A stretch of DNA of 64,000 nt from Herbinix sp. (GCA_029238935.1 JAQZBN010000015.1:1-64000), one strand, 5' to 3'. Numbered from the stretch's first letter, positions 9,387 through 19,599 are shown. Translations and numbers: made by a program. The notes: generated from the sequence alone by a model not told the origin.

Positions 9387-9830
9387 ATGGCATATACAAT
9401 TGGTGAAGTTTCAGAAATGCTCGATATTTCTATTTCGACTCTACGATATTATGATAAAGAAGGATTGCTACCATTAGTAAATAGAACAACCGGAAATATT
9501 CGTGTTTTTGAAGAAACAGATATAGAATGTTTAAAAATGATTGAATGCTTAAAGACTACAGGAATGCAGCTAAAAGATATAAAACTATTTTTCCAATGGT
9601 GTGAAGAAGGGGATTCTACCATTGAAAAACGTTATAAACTATTTATAGAACAAAAAGAAAAGACAGAACGACAAATTGCACTCCTTCAAAAGGCTCTTGA
9701 TCGCGTAAATTATAAATGTGAATATTATAGAATTGCTAAAGAACGGGGAACTACAAATGATCCTGGATTACGTGAAGAACTGGCTATGAAGTTTCTTACA
9801 AAAGATAGTGATACTGCTGAGAATAAGTAA
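9387..9830 (+). CDS. MerR-family transcriptional regulator
   Basis: MAYTIGEVSEMLDISISTLRYYDKEGLLP is a MerR N-terminus. ATG at 9387 has a GGAGG SD, so the track's upstream TTG start (9375) is unlikely. Confidence 0.92.
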   Translation: MAYTIGEVSEMLDISISTLRYYDKEGLLPLVNRTTGNIRVFEETDIECLKMIECLKTTGMQLKDIKLFFQWCEEGDSTIEKRYKLFIEQKEKTERQIALLQKALDRVNYKCEYYRIAKERGTTNDPGLREELAMKFLTKDSDTAENK

Positions 9831-10146
9831 TATACAAGTAATTTATATATGAGATTAAAGAAAAGATAGATCAATTAAGTTAGTCACCCAGAAACCATCC
9901 TTTTTTTGTAATACCAAACAGAGAATAACTTCTAGGTCTTGTTATCATTGTAATGGCATCATTGGATTATACCATAATTTAACAGTCAATCAAATATTAA
10001 ATAGAATTAGTATAATTATATATTTAAATCCAATTTTTTATCAAAGCATACCCTTCAATGACATAATTTAGCTCGAAGAAACAGATGGCTATATCAGATA
10101 ACCATCTGTAAGTCACGAAATATATGTAATTATGAACTGTAAGAAC

Positions 10147-10569
10147 TCACGAAATACTGGTTTTGACTATTGAATACAACTCTTTTTCTTCTCTTTCAAA
10201 ACGTTCTTTTAATACACGTAAGACCTTCTTGGCATCGTCTAAAAATTCTTCAATTTTATCATTGATATGTTTTTCTATATGATATCTGCAGTTGAAAATT
10301 GTATACTCATCCACGATATTTCCCATCTCATGAATATACAGATTTGTGAGAGTTATAACACCATCATCCTTACAATTAAGTAAATAAGGATATAAAAATA
10401 GATCATCCTCTAATAAATGAATTCGAAACAAAGCAGTTAACTTAGACATATGAAATGCAATTTCAGAAGTATCCAATTCCTGTTTTTCTTTCGCAATCTC
10501 AGTGTCCAAGAAGTTTAATTCCTCCTTTATTGCATTGTGTTGCCGATTAAGATTATGTAAGCTTATCAT
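10147..10569 (-). CDS. Hemerythrin HHE-domain-like protein
   Basis: Helical protein with spaced His/Glu (HNAIKEELN, FRIHLLEDDLFLYPYL, YHIEKHI) typical of HHE domains. Confidence 0.7.
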   Translation of the reverse strand: MISLHNLNRQHNAIKEELNFLDTEIAKEKQELDTSEIAFHMSKLTALFRIHLLEDDLFLYPYLLNCKDDGVITLTNLYIHEMGNIVDEYTIFNCRYHIEKHINDKIEEFLDDAKKVLRVLKERFEREEKELYSIVKTSIS

Positions 10570-10803
10570 ATGTACCTCCTTATATTAATATTTTTTTGCC
10601 TTATTATTGTATTAATAAAAGCTATGTCATAATTATAAGTCATACAGATACGGGTATGTGTTGCTAAGGCTACATTTAGTTATTTCTTCCATTCGACGAT
10701 AAACCTATACCAAAATATAACATCTAAGTCTATTTAGTTCCATATCCTCAATTGAAATTATGTAAAGATTTTTCAATAAATATATTATGAGAGGATAAGG
10801 AGA

Positions 10804-10840
10804 AATAAAAAGAGCAGAAATTCTTAGAATTTCTGCTCTC
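10804..10840 (-). terminator. Intrinsic terminator overlapping the blaI-like stop codon
   Basis: Inverted repeat AGAGCAGAAATTCT / AGAATTTCTGCTCT at 10811-10839, then TTTTTA on the minus strand. Confidence 0.8.
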
Positions 10841-11189
10841 CTACAATTCGTTCCAGTTCCATGATTTCAGCACGGGATAAATCTTGATTTTTCACATACT
10901 CTGTCAAAAAAGAACTCAAGGAACCATTATATAATTTATTAAGTAATACTTTTGTTTCTATGTTCTGTACCGTACGTTTGGAAATAAGTGCTTTACAAAG
11001 GAAACCAGGATCTTCCCGTTTAATTGCACCTTTTTCAATCAAACGATTAATCACTGTGTATGTCGTATTTTTTTCCCAACCAATATATTCTTTGATAATT
11101 TTTGAAATATCCTTGGCCGCTAAAACTTTGTTGGACCACAGTAATTCCATAATATTTAGTTCACCCTCATGAAGACGTATTTCCACCAT
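10824..11189 (-). CDS. BlaI/MecI/CopY-family transcriptional repressor
   Basis: LHEGELNIMELLWSNKVLAAKDISKIIKEYIGWEKNTTYTVINRLIEKGAIKRE matches the BlaI winged-helix pattern. Confidence 0.88.
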   Translation of the reverse strand: MVEIRLHEGELNIMELLWSNKVLAAKDISKIIKEYIGWEKNTTYTVINRLIEKGAIKREDPGFLCKALISKRTVQNIETKVLLNKLYNGSLSSFLTEYVKNQDLSRAEIMELERIVGEQKF

Positions 11190-11224
11190 AAAATAACACT
11201 CCTTTTACCCCTTATAAAATCAAT

Positions 11225-11410
11225 CTACATACGTAGAAAAAACTACAAAATAGCTATTTACAAATTTTATTTGGATATTTATCTTTAAACCTGATTACAT
11301 GTAGTCTCAAGTAGCAAGTATGAAATAATGTTAAGAATGTTTAGTAAAATAAGTATCTTACAACTGTAGAATAAATCTTTGTTAAAGTAAAAAACATATC
11401 TACAACAGTA
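11225..11410. promoter_or_regulatory. Candidate BlaI-type operator cluster
   Basis: Four dyads upstream of the blaI-like gene: TACATACGTA (11226-11235), TACATGTA (11296-11303), TACAACTGTA (11359-11368), TACAACAGTA (11401-11410). Confidence 0.5.
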
Positions 11411-11480
11411 GAAATGCTTACATTATTATACTATATGATGATATTTTATTTGTCAACTATTTTCGAAGCGATATCTAGAG

Positions 11481-12782
11481 TTAGAGGCAGAATACTGCAT
11501 AATAGGGAACGTATTTTACCTGATTGGAAAGCTCAAAATTCTTAGATGATATCTTAACGGAGTATGGAAAATCAATCTTTTGCTTTAGAATACTAATGCT
11601 CTTTGATCTTGTATTATCGTTAGTAAATAATTCAACGGGGATTACAACATCCTCTTTTCGTATTACAAATTCTATTTTTGCCATAGAATTCGAATCCCAA
11701 AACCATAAGGGATACCCCTTCGTATGAAGAACCTGAGCAACATAATTTTCAAGAACTGCTTTGGATATGTAGTTTTGAAGATCCAATGTCTTTTGTTCTG
11801 CTATTTGAGATGTTAGCAAACCGATATCAGGTAAATAGAGTTTAAAGTTTGGACTCAAATCTTCTACAAGATCATATGGATTACTATTCATTAAATTAGT
11901 CTGAATTAAATATTCGTCCGGTATTTTATGGCATCTTAATATGTAGTTATGGTCCTCTAGAAATTCGATCGCCTCTTTATACATCGAATATGTAGTGCCT
12001 TTTCGTATCAATTTATATTGAAACTTCTTATTTTCTTTTAAAAGTTGGTGAGGAATACTTTCAAGAACTTGATTTATTTTTAAAGCGTCACTTTCCATAG
12101 TATTTTTAGATATGATCTGATGGTATGAGTTCAGCAAAAAGCCTTGCTGCTCTGCTACATTGATGGGTGAGGATAAGCTGATATATTCATTTACAACACC
12201 AGGCATACCTCCAATTTGAAGATAAAGCTGATGCAGAGCTAGAAGTTCATTATGTACGATTTCAGGTACCTTTTTATTTGCTTCATAATGATTACTAATC
12301 GCTTCAATATACCATTCATTACCTGTTGCTCTTAAAAATTCATCAAATTCCATTGGATAAAGGGTAAGTTTACTGAAGGCCAGCTCTTTAAAACATACAT
12401 CCTTGATTGGTTCACTTATAATAGTCATGATAAATGGAAAGTTTATTTGATCTTGATATAAATTCGTTAAATCCTGTATTGTTCTACAATAATTTATTTC
12501 ATCTAATATTAAGATTCGTTCATTTACATTGCTATTCTTAGCCACGATATGAAAATGGTTATATAGATCAAGCCAAAATTGTTCAGGGGATTTCTTTTGT
12601 AATAAGTTCGAAAGTGCTGGTTCTCGCTCAAAGTTTAAGTAAAAGACATCCTGAAAAAAGGACTTCGCAAAATCATATGCTAAATATGTTTTACCAACGC
12701 CCTTTGCTCCTGATAGTAATATGGGTTGTCTATTTATTGATGTCTTCCATTCGATTAATTTATCAATCAATTTTCTCTTCAA
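11481..12782 (-). CDS. AAA-like ATPase with DUF4143-type C-terminus
   Basis: Walker A GAKGVGKT, Walker B LILDEINYC, DUF4143-like C-terminal region. TTG start with AAGGAG SD overlapping the rluD stop. Confidence 0.8.
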   Translation of the reverse strand: MKRKLIDKLIEWKTSINRQPILLSGAKGVGKTYLAYDFAKSFFQDVFYLNFEREPALSNLLQKKSPEQFWLDLYNHFHIVAKNSNVNERILILDEINYCRTIQDLTNLYQDQINFPFIMTIISEPIKDVCFKELAFSKLTLYPMEFDEFLRATGNEWYIEAISNHYEANKKVPEIVHNELLALHQLYLQIGGMPGVVNEYISLSSPINVAEQQGFLLNSYHQIISKNTMESDALKINQVLESIPHQLLKENKKFQYKLIRKGTTYSMYKEAIEFLEDHNYILRCHKIPDEYLIQTNLMNSNPYDLVEDLSPNFKLYLPDIGLLTSQIAEQKTLDLQNYISKAVLENYVAQVLHTKGYPLWFWDSNSMAKIEFVIRKEDVVIPVELFTNDNTRSKSISILKQKIDFPYSVKISSKNFELSNQVKYVPYYAVFCL

Positions 12783-12794
12783 TGGAATTACTCC

Positions 12795-13736
12795 TTAAGA
12801 TGATCTTCTAAGTTTTTCTAGTAAAGCTGTAAAATAATCGGGTAGCGGTGACATAAATTCTACGTACTTTCCTGTGGTTGGATGAATAAAACCAAGGATA
12901 CCGGCGTGTAAAGCCTGTCCCTCCAGATGGAAGGGATCCTTGTTAGGTCCATATACGGTATCTCCAACAAGCGGATGCCTGATACTTGCCATATGAACTC
13001 TTATTTGATGGGTACGGCCGGTTTCTAAAGAGCATTCAATATGAGCATATTTTTGATTGATATTTTCTACCACAATATAATTCGTTGCTGCGAATTTTCC
13101 ATTCTTATGGTTAATCCCCATTTTCTTTCGATCCTTAGGATCTCTACCAATCGGTGCTTCTACCCTTCCATTGTTTTCATGAAATGCTTGATATACAATG
13201 GCTTGATATTTTCTATTAATACTGTGTGCTTTTAATTGCTCAGCAATCGACTGATGTGCTTTATCATTTTTACATGCAACGATGACACCGGTTGTATCTC
13301 TATCAATACGGTGCACAATTCCTGGTCGCATGATTCCATTGATACCTGACAATTGCCCTTGGCAGTGATATAACAATGCATTGACCAAAGTACCACTCTC
13401 ATGACCAGCTGCAGGATGAACTACTAGGCCTTTCTGCTTATTCACTATAATGAAATCTTGATCTTCATAGATAATATCAATCGGAATATTTTCAGGTACG
13501 ATATCCGCAATCTTTGGTTCAGGCAAATTAATTAAGATATTGGACCCTGTTTTTACCTTTGTATTTGATTTTACTGGCTTATCATCCATGTGAACCCTAT
13601 TATCCTCAATTAACTTTTGAATATAGGTTCTTGTGAGATCCTCTTGTTGAAGGGATATAAATTTATCAATACGATTTCCGTCATTTTCATCATCTACCGT
13701 CAATTCAATCATCTGGTCTAATACTTCATCATCCAT
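12795..13736 (-). CDS. rluD: RluD-family 23S rRNA pseudouridine synthase
   Basis: S4-like N-terminus; GIVHRIDRDTTGVIVACKND and LETGRTHQIRVHMA motifs. Confidence 0.92.
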   Translation of the reverse strand: MDDEVLDQMIELTVDDENDGNRIDKFISLQQEDLTRTYIQKLIEDNRVHMDDKPVKSNTKVKTGSNILINLPEPKIADIVPENIPIDIIYEDQDFIIVNKQKGLVVHPAAGHESGTLVNALLYHCQGQLSGINGIMRPGIVHRIDRDTTGVIVACKNDKAHQSIAEQLKAHSINRKYQAIVYQAFHENNGRVEAPIGRDPKDRKKMGINHKNGKFAATNYIVVENINQKYAHIECSLETGRTHQIRVHMASIRHPLVGDTVYGPNKDPFHLEGQALHAGILGFIHPTTGKYVEFMSPLPDYFTALLEKLRRSS

Positions 13737-13786
13737 GGTGTTAAAATCCTTTCTTAGGTATCTTGAATACGTTAAGTATATCCTTA

Positions 13787-14299
13787 TTACTCGGATTTTT
13801 TCTTGATTCTACGAAACATCTGATCCAAAAAGGCAAAATCTTCGTCTTTATAGTAAAACACAGCCAGAAGAAATAGCAATACACAGGTAACCGTAAGATA
13901 ACAGTCAGCTATATTAAAGATTGGAAAATCAATTAATTCAAAATAAATAAAATCTGTTACATAACCGATCAGAGCTCGATCAATTAGATTACCAATTGCA
14001 CCAGCCATGATGAAAACGAATACTATTCGAAGTACATTGAACTTTTTCTCAGCAGGTATTTTAAGAAATACATACACGAGCAGTGATAAAATCACCAAGG
14101 TAAGTACAATTAAAAAAGGTACCTTTCCACTCATAATCCCCCAAACAGCTCCATCATTTTCATGGTATTGAAGCTTAAGAACATTAGGAATAATAGATAA
14201 CGGTCCATCTTCTTGTAACGTGGTTCTGGCCCAGTATTTCGATATTTGGTCAAAAGAAATTAGGACTAGAAAGAATAATAAAGGTTTAATTTTTTTCAT
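13787..14299 (-). CDS. lspA: Lipoprotein signal peptidase
   Basis: SPase II motifs DQISKYW, GAIGNLIDR, VTDFIYF, FNIADCYLT. Confidence 0.95.
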   Translation of the reverse strand: MKKIKPLLFFLVLISFDQISKYWARTTLQEDGPLSIIPNVLKLQYHENDGAVWGIMSGKVPFLIVLTLVILSLLVYVFLKIPAEKKFNVLRIVFVFIMAGAIGNLIDRALIGYVTDFIYFELIDFPIFNIADCYLTVTCVLLFLLAVFYYKDEDFAFLDQMFRRIKKKSE

Positions 14300-14318
14300 A
14301 CTTCCTCCAATTAATTTA

Positions 14319-15407
14319 TTATTGTAATACCGATTTTACTGCTTGTCGTAATTCATCCTCCGTAACGGAGTTATCTATGACGGCTTTACCAATTTTTACT
14401 AGCAAGATAAATTTAATTTGACCTAAGTCCATCTTTTTATCAAGCTTAGAAACCTGAAGAACTTCTTCAATATCTAGCTGATCGGTTGATATAGGTTGAC
14501 GATAATTTTGAATTGTCCGAAGAATATCCCTATATTCGTCTGATGTTATATAACCTCTTTGCATGGAAAGGTAAGATGCAGCAGCCATACCGATCGATAC
14601 GCATTCTCCATGAAGTAATGTGAAATTCTTTAGTTTTTCTATGGAATGACCTAACGTATGACCAAAGTTAAGTAATGCACGGTCGCCTAGTTCCTTCGGA
14701 TCCTCTTCTACTACATTTTTCTTGATGAAACAGCTTCGTTCAATCATCTCTTCCAGAGTATGATATTCCTTGGACTTTACCTCATTTACATGAAGTTTGA
14801 GCCATTGATAATAGGAAGTATCTTTTATTAATCCATGCTTAATAATTTCTCCCATACCGGAATAAAATTCAGCATCCGGTAACGATTGTAAAGTACCTAA
14901 ATTCATGTAAACAAGCTTGGGTTGATGAAATGCTCCTACCATGTTTTTATATGCCTTAAAATCGACCCCTGTTTTACCGCCGATGCTGGAGTCAACCATA
15001 GAGAGTAAGGTAGTGGGAATTTGAATAAACCGAACTCCTCTCAGATAAGTTGCAGCAACAAAGCCAGTTAAGTCGCCTACGACACCACCTCCAAGCGCAA
15101 TTAAGCAATCGTTCCGATCAAAAGCATGGTGTATTAAATGTTCGTAGCAGGCATTTACTGTATCCAGGTTTTTATTTTTTTCACCGGATGGAAAAACATA
15201 TTTATATACTTCTTTGGCAATTGGTTGAATGTGCTTTCTACATTCTTCCAAATAGAAGCTACTGACTGTTTGATCCGATACAATCATAAAACGGCGATTT
15301 TCCAATTGGATGGATCGAAGCGCTTCTGTTAATCCATTAAAATCTGGTTGTATCAGTATCTGATACGATGGTTCTTGTTCGTAATATACAGTAATCGGTT
15401 GTCTCAT
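14319..15407 (-). CDS. aroB: 3-dehydroquinate synthase
   Basis: ALGGGVVGDLTGFVAATYLRGVRFIQIPTTLLSMVDSSIGGKTGVD. Start most likely at ATG 15407 (MRQPITVYY) rather than track TTG 15434. Confidence 0.95.
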   Translation of the reverse strand: MRQPITVYYEQEPSYQILIQPDFNGLTEALRSIQLENRRFMIVSDQTVSSFYLEECRKHIQPIAKEVYKYVFPSGEKNKNLDTVNACYEHLIHHAFDRNDCLIALGGGVVGDLTGFVAATYLRGVRFIQIPTTLLSMVDSSIGGKTGVDFKAYKNMVGAFHQPKLVYMNLGTLQSLPDAEFYSGMGEIIKHGLIKDTSYYQWLKLHVNEVKSKEYHTLEEMIERSCFIKKNVVEEDPKELGDRALLNFGHTLGHSIEKLKNFTLLHGECVSIGMAAASYLSMQRGYITSDEYRDILRTIQNYRQPISTDQLDIEEVLQVSKLDKKMDLGQIKFILLVKIGKAVIDNSVTEDELRQAVKSVLQ

Positions 15408-15533
15408 AAAAAAATTGCATAACTGCAAACTCAATGAGAAGAAGTTATGCTATCCTCCTTATTTCTTTCATCTATCTATGCTAAGGAATAAATTCATTGG
15501 CAAAATACCATAGTTTATATGCCTTATTTATAG

Positions 15534-16304
15534 TTATACATACAAAGATATCTTTACACCAATTCTACCTTTTTTTGTTACTTTAGAAGTACCCTGATAT
15601 ATAAACTTCCCCATTCCACGGACGGAAACAATATCCTGTTCTTTTAAGGTATAGCTATTGGATATTACTTCTTTCCCATTCACAAACACTTTTCCACCTT
15701 CTATTAACCCAATCAGACTACTTCTCGAGGTTTGAAATGCTACAGATAAAATACTATCCAACCGAACGGAGGAAACAGTACCTGTTAGTTCCTTGACATT
15801 TGGGCGATAGTCAAAGTCCTGAGCCTCTATGAGAGAACAGGAAACTACAGTGTGCTTTACTTTATTTAAGTTATCTGCAATAAAAGAACTGATGGAAGTA
15901 CTGCAGAATAAATACCCTTCATTTTCATTGATTAGGATATCTCCAATTTTAGAACGGTCCAACCCCAGATTAAGTATTGCTCCAAGAAAATCCCTATGTG
16001 TAAGTGTATCACTAAACTTTTTATTGGTAGGAATAATCTTAACACAACGAATAGGATAATCAACATCCGTTTCATCAGAAATATCGTAATCACCGCAAAA
16101 ACAAAGTATTTTCCTTTCGGCTTGCGAATAACCACCGTAAGTAAAATACTTTATCATGGATAATTCATGCTTCATGCTATAAAAAATGTTTTGTTCATTA
16201 AGATTGAGAAAATCAGTAAAAACACAGATCCCTCTTTGATCCGCTGCAGTAGCTAGATCTTGATAACGCTTCCGTAAAATTTGCTCATCCTTGTCCATAT
16301 TCAC
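15534..16304 (-). CDS. ylmH: S4-domain RNA-binding protein YlmH family
   Basis: C-terminal S4 domain (LDSILSVAFQTSRSSLIGLIEGGKVFVNGKEV); adjacent to sepF. Confidence 0.9.
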   Translation of the reverse strand: MNMDKDEQILRKRYQDLATAADQRGICVFTDFLNLNEQNIFYSMKHELSMIKYFTYGGYSQAERKILCFCGDYDISDETDVDYPIRCVKIIPTNKKFSDTLTHRDFLGAILNLGLDRSKIGDILINENEGYLFCSTSISSFIADNLNKVKHTVVSCSLIEAQDFDYRPNVKELTGTVSSVRLDSILSVAFQTSRSSLIGLIEGGKVFVNGKEVISNSYTLKEQDIVSVRGMGKFIYQGTSKVTKKGRIGVKISLYV

Positions 16305-16312
16305 CTTTATGT

Positions 16313-16876
16313 TTAGAATTTACTATGAAATGTCGGTGGTTCGAAACCACTTTCCTGAATTAAATCAAGGTAATCTCCAGAGATATCCACGGTATCTGGT
16401 GAAACAATAAAAATACTATTGGAGATACGGTGTAATTTACCATTAATGGCGTATACAGAACCGGATACAAAATCCATGGTACGTTGAGCCAATTTATCAT
16501 CAAAACCTTCTAAATTAATAACGGTAGCTCTTCCAGTTAAAAGCATATCACAAATTTCCTGTGAATCCTCAAAAGAAGTTGGTTTCATGATGCAAACTTC
16601 AAGTCCCTTAGAAGTAGTACGTATCGGAACTACCTTATTAATAGCACTTTTCTCCATCTTAGGCATCCTTTCCTTCTTAACATCACTGGTTATAGGAGTT
16701 ACAGGGTTTTCTTTTTTCGGAGCATCATCATAGGATTCGATCTTTGAAGATTTTCTAGCAGAGCGATTTGCACGCTTTTCATCTTTCTCAGCTTCCTCAT
16801 TCAGATACTCTTCATATTCATCATCATCTTCCGTTAATTTCATAGAATTTAAAAAGTTTTTAAATATATTAGCCAT
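16313..16876 (-). CDS. sepF: Cell division protein SepF
   Basis: ATVINLEGFDDKLAQRTMDFVSGSVYAINGKLHRISNSIFIVSP. Confidence 0.95.
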   Translation of the reverse strand: MANIFKNFLNSMKLTEDDDEYEEYLNEEAEKDEKRANRSARKSSKIESYDDAPKKENPVTPITSDVKKERMPKMEKSAINKVVPIRTTSKGLEVCIMKPTSFEDSQEICDMLLTGRATVINLEGFDDKLAQRTMDFVSGSVYAINGKLHRISNSIFIVSPDTVDISGDYLDLIQESGFEPPTFHSKF

Positions 16877-16911
16877 TGATATATTCTCTCCTATCTATAC
16901 GTTCTTCCATG

Positions 16912-17637
16912 CTAGTGATATGATCGTTCACCAAAGATGCCTGTCCCAACACGAACCATAGTAGCACCCTCTTCGATGGCAACTTCGAAATCTCCGGTCA
17001 TTCCCATTGAAAGAATATCCAAAATCAAGTTATCATTACCATTATTATCGATGTTTTTTGATTTTATGTCAACATTTAATTCTCGCAATTTCTTAAAATA
17101 CATCCTATTTTTTTCAGGATTTTCAACAAATGGTGCTATTGTCATTAGCCCTCTCACTCGAATATGAGGTAATTTTAGGATTTCTTCGATAAGAGGCTGT
17201 ACTTGATCTGCGGTTACACCGAATTTTGTCTCTTCCTCTGCTATATTTACTTCAATAAGAATATCAGAGATGATATTCTTTTTCGATGCTTCTTCTTCAA
17301 TTTGTAATGCCAGTCGAAGGGAATCAACTGAGTGGATTAAGGCTACCTTATCTATGATATATTTAACCTTATTTCGTTGAAGATGTCCTATTTGGTGGAA
17401 GTAAATAGGTTCTTTCAGTTCATTGTTTAATTCCTCATATTTATCAACTAATTCCTGAACTTTATTTTCACCATAATGACGCATTCCTAGCTCATAAGCT
17501 TCACGAATCATGGAAGTAGGCTTTGTCTTACTGACAGCAATTAATGTTACCTCAGAGCGATTTCTCCCAACACGGTCACAGGCAGCTTGAATCCGCTGCT
17601 CAACTTCTAACAAATTTTCGTTTATCATCAATAACAC
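16912..17637 (-). CDS. yggS: PLP homeostasis protein YggS/YlmE family
   Basis: TLIAVSKTKP, HYGENKVQEL, HQIGHLQRNKVKYI, LSMGMTGDFEVAIEEGATMVRVGTGIFG. Confidence 0.95.
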   Translation of the reverse strand: MLLMINENLLEVEQRIQAACDRVGRNRSEVTLIAVSKTKPTSMIREAYELGMRHYGENKVQELVDKYEELNNELKEPIYFHQIGHLQRNKVKYIIDKVALIHSVDSLRLALQIEEEASKKNIISDILIEVNIAEEETKFGVTADQVQPLIEEILKLPHIRVRGLMTIAPFVENPEKNRMYFKKLRELNVDIKSKNIDNNGNDNLILDILSMGMTGDFEVAIEEGATMVRVGTGIFGERSYH

Positions 17638-17746
17638 TCCGATCTACAAATAATGGAAATAATTATTTTGAGTTTTAGATTAATAAAAATCACATAGTAG
17701 GTAAAAATCTATAATTACAAATTATAGATGATAGGTTAAAAATAGA

Positions 17747-19132
17747 TTAATAGATAATCTCTTGTTCTATTGCAGTCGAACTGTCTAAAGCGATATGATC
17801 ATAAGCCGATATACCATTGCTCGTATTTTTCTTAACGATATAGTACTCTTCATTCTGAGTTAATATTTCAATTCTTCGAAATACGGCATAACCCATATTA
17901 ACATTATAAACACCAGTTAACTTTTCCGTAACATTTAATTGATATCGATCAGATCCGGTAGCCGATCTAATCCAAGTACCAGGTTCAAATAAAGCTTTAT
18001 CAATATAAGCAAATTCTTCATCCTGATAATAGATATCTGTCTCTACAAAAGGTAGTGTAACATCACCTTTCTCGCTATAACTTTCTTTTATAAGTCCATC
18101 AGAATTACTATTACCACCCTTTGTCAAGTATTCTATCGGTACTAAATAGAAATCTTTTTCTACAATTGATGATAAAGGTATTTTTAAACCATCTGTAGCT
18201 GTAAAAGAGAGCTCAACATCCAGGTAACGATCATCAATATAACGGGAGATAAATTTGTTTAAATCTAGCTTAGCATAATAAGCTTGTCCATTTTGAAATA
18301 AACTAAATTTAGCTTTTGCTTTAAAATCATCTTTTAAAATTGTAAAATCTATGTACTCTGTATCTTGGTAGGATTGATACTGTTCCGGGGTTATTGGAAG
18401 TATAATTGACCAATCTTCCCCTAATACTAATTTATATACTGGACTGTTGGTGGTAAGCATTTCAGTTGATTTTAACTTTGTCTTCTGATATGCTTCCTGA
18501 TTGAACATTTCTATTGTTATATTTTCAGGCTTTAGTCCTTCAAAATTATCCATGTAATATGTAATAATACCACTTTTATTAGAATTAACCATGTGATATG
18601 ATGTGGTGATTCCAGTTTCCTCCTCAATTTGCTGCTTGTTGCTAATCATAGTTTCACTGAGCAACTGTGCTACTATATCACTGGCTTCCTCCTTTAAATC
18701 ATATGTTTTATAAAAAGTATCCTCGCTATAGGATTGGTAAAATAAATGAAGAGTATTTGTGACTTCATCCCGATTTGCTTCTGACAATGTTACGGTCGTT
18801 TCTCCATTCGCAAATACATCGTATATTTCACCACTATCGTCAACAGAGTAGATTGGTTCTTCTTTTCCAATACGATCACCATCTTTTCTGTAATAACCGA
18901 TATAACCAGCTTCACTAGAATAATAGATTTCCTCATTCCTTAATACTAATCCTGTGAACTCTGTATCCATAATATTGGAACCTTCTTGAACTTCATATAT
19001 CGTGATATGCTCTTTTGTCATGTAGATATATACATTAATTGCAATATAGATAAATAAAAAGATAAAAATTATTATCCCTATATTAATACTTCTTCTTTTG
19101 CGAAATTTAACTACTTTATTATTCTCACTCAA
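17747..19132 (-). CDS. HlyD-like membrane-anchored protein of the division cluster
   Basis: Basic N-terminus, one TM helix, then HlyD-like beta-rich domain (EGSNIMDTEFTGLVLRNEEIYYSSEAGYIGYYRKDGDRIGKEEPIYSVD). Confidence 0.65.
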   Translation of the reverse strand: MSENNKVVKFRKRRSINIGIIIFIFLFIYIAINVYIYMTKEHITIYEVQEGSNIMDTEFTGLVLRNEEIYYSSEAGYIGYYRKDGDRIGKEEPIYSVDDSGEIYDVFANGETTVTLSEANRDEVTNTLHLFYQSYSEDTFYKTYDLKEEASDIVAQLLSETMISNKQQIEEETGITTSYHMVNSNKSGIITYYMDNFEGLKPENITIEMFNQEAYQKTKLKSTEMLTTNSPVYKLVLGEDWSIILPITPEQYQSYQDTEYIDFTILKDDFKAKAKFSLFQNGQAYYAKLDLNKFISRYIDDRYLDVELSFTATDGLKIPLSSIVEKDFYLVPIEYLTKGGNSNSDGLIKESYSEKGDVTLPFVETDIYYQDEEFAYIDKALFEPGTWIRSATGSDRYQLNVTEKLTGVYNVNMGYAVFRRIEILTQNEEYYIVKKNTSNGISAYDHIALDSSTAIEQEIIY

Positions 19133-19338
19133 ACTTTCGCCTCCTATTCACGTACATATCTATTATACTTAAATTTGTACAATTTTGAAACCCCTTTTCT
19201 ATCATTTTTTACATCAACTTATAGTTAAAACATAACATTCTCTTTCGTTGATTTCGAACAAACATGCATAAAATTTAAAAATCAGGTAAACATATAATCG
19301 TAGAGATATGATAGAAGTAAAAAAGGAGGGATCTTCAT

Positions 19339-19536
19339 TTGAAAACACTAGATTATATTGCTCTCGCTCTTGTAGTAGTTGGTGCAGTGAATTGGGGCTT
19401 AATCGGATTTTTTGATTTCGATCTTGTAAGAATGATCTTCGGAGATATGACCTTTGTATCCAGAGTTGTTTATGCATTAGTTGGTATCGCTGGTTTATAT
19501 TCTTTAAGCTTCTTTGGAAGAGTTAGAAATGATTAA
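19339..19536 (+). CDS. DUF378 family small membrane protein
   Basis: LDYIALALVVVGAVNWGLIGFFDFDLVRMIFG is the DUF378 signature; GGAGG SD before TTG. Confidence 0.9.
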   Translation: MKTLDYIALALVVVGAVNWGLIGFFDFDLVRMIFGDMTFVSRVVYALVGIAGLYSLSFFGRVRND

Positions 19537-19548
19537 TACCCATAAAAT

Positions 19549-19580
19549 AGGAGCGGCCAAAAGGCACGCTCCTTTGTTTT
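19549..19580 (+). terminator. Intrinsic terminator downstream of DUF378 gene
   Basis: AGGAGCG-loop-CGCTCCT followed by TTGTTTT. Confidence 0.75.
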
Positions 19581-19599
19581 CTATTCGATTGTCTTTATG

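Noticed and set aside
10081-10122. ACAGATGG...CCATCTGT hairpin and repeated TCACGAAATA downstream of the hemerythrin-like gene
   Set aside because: Probably a weak terminator; the short direct repeat is within chance for AT-rich DNA.
15932-16135. 67-aa minus ORF inside ylmH
   Set aside because: Alternative frame within a confident gene.
19214-19477. 87-aa minus ORF antisense to DUF378
   Set aside because: Opposes a recognisable DUF378 gene with SD and terminator.
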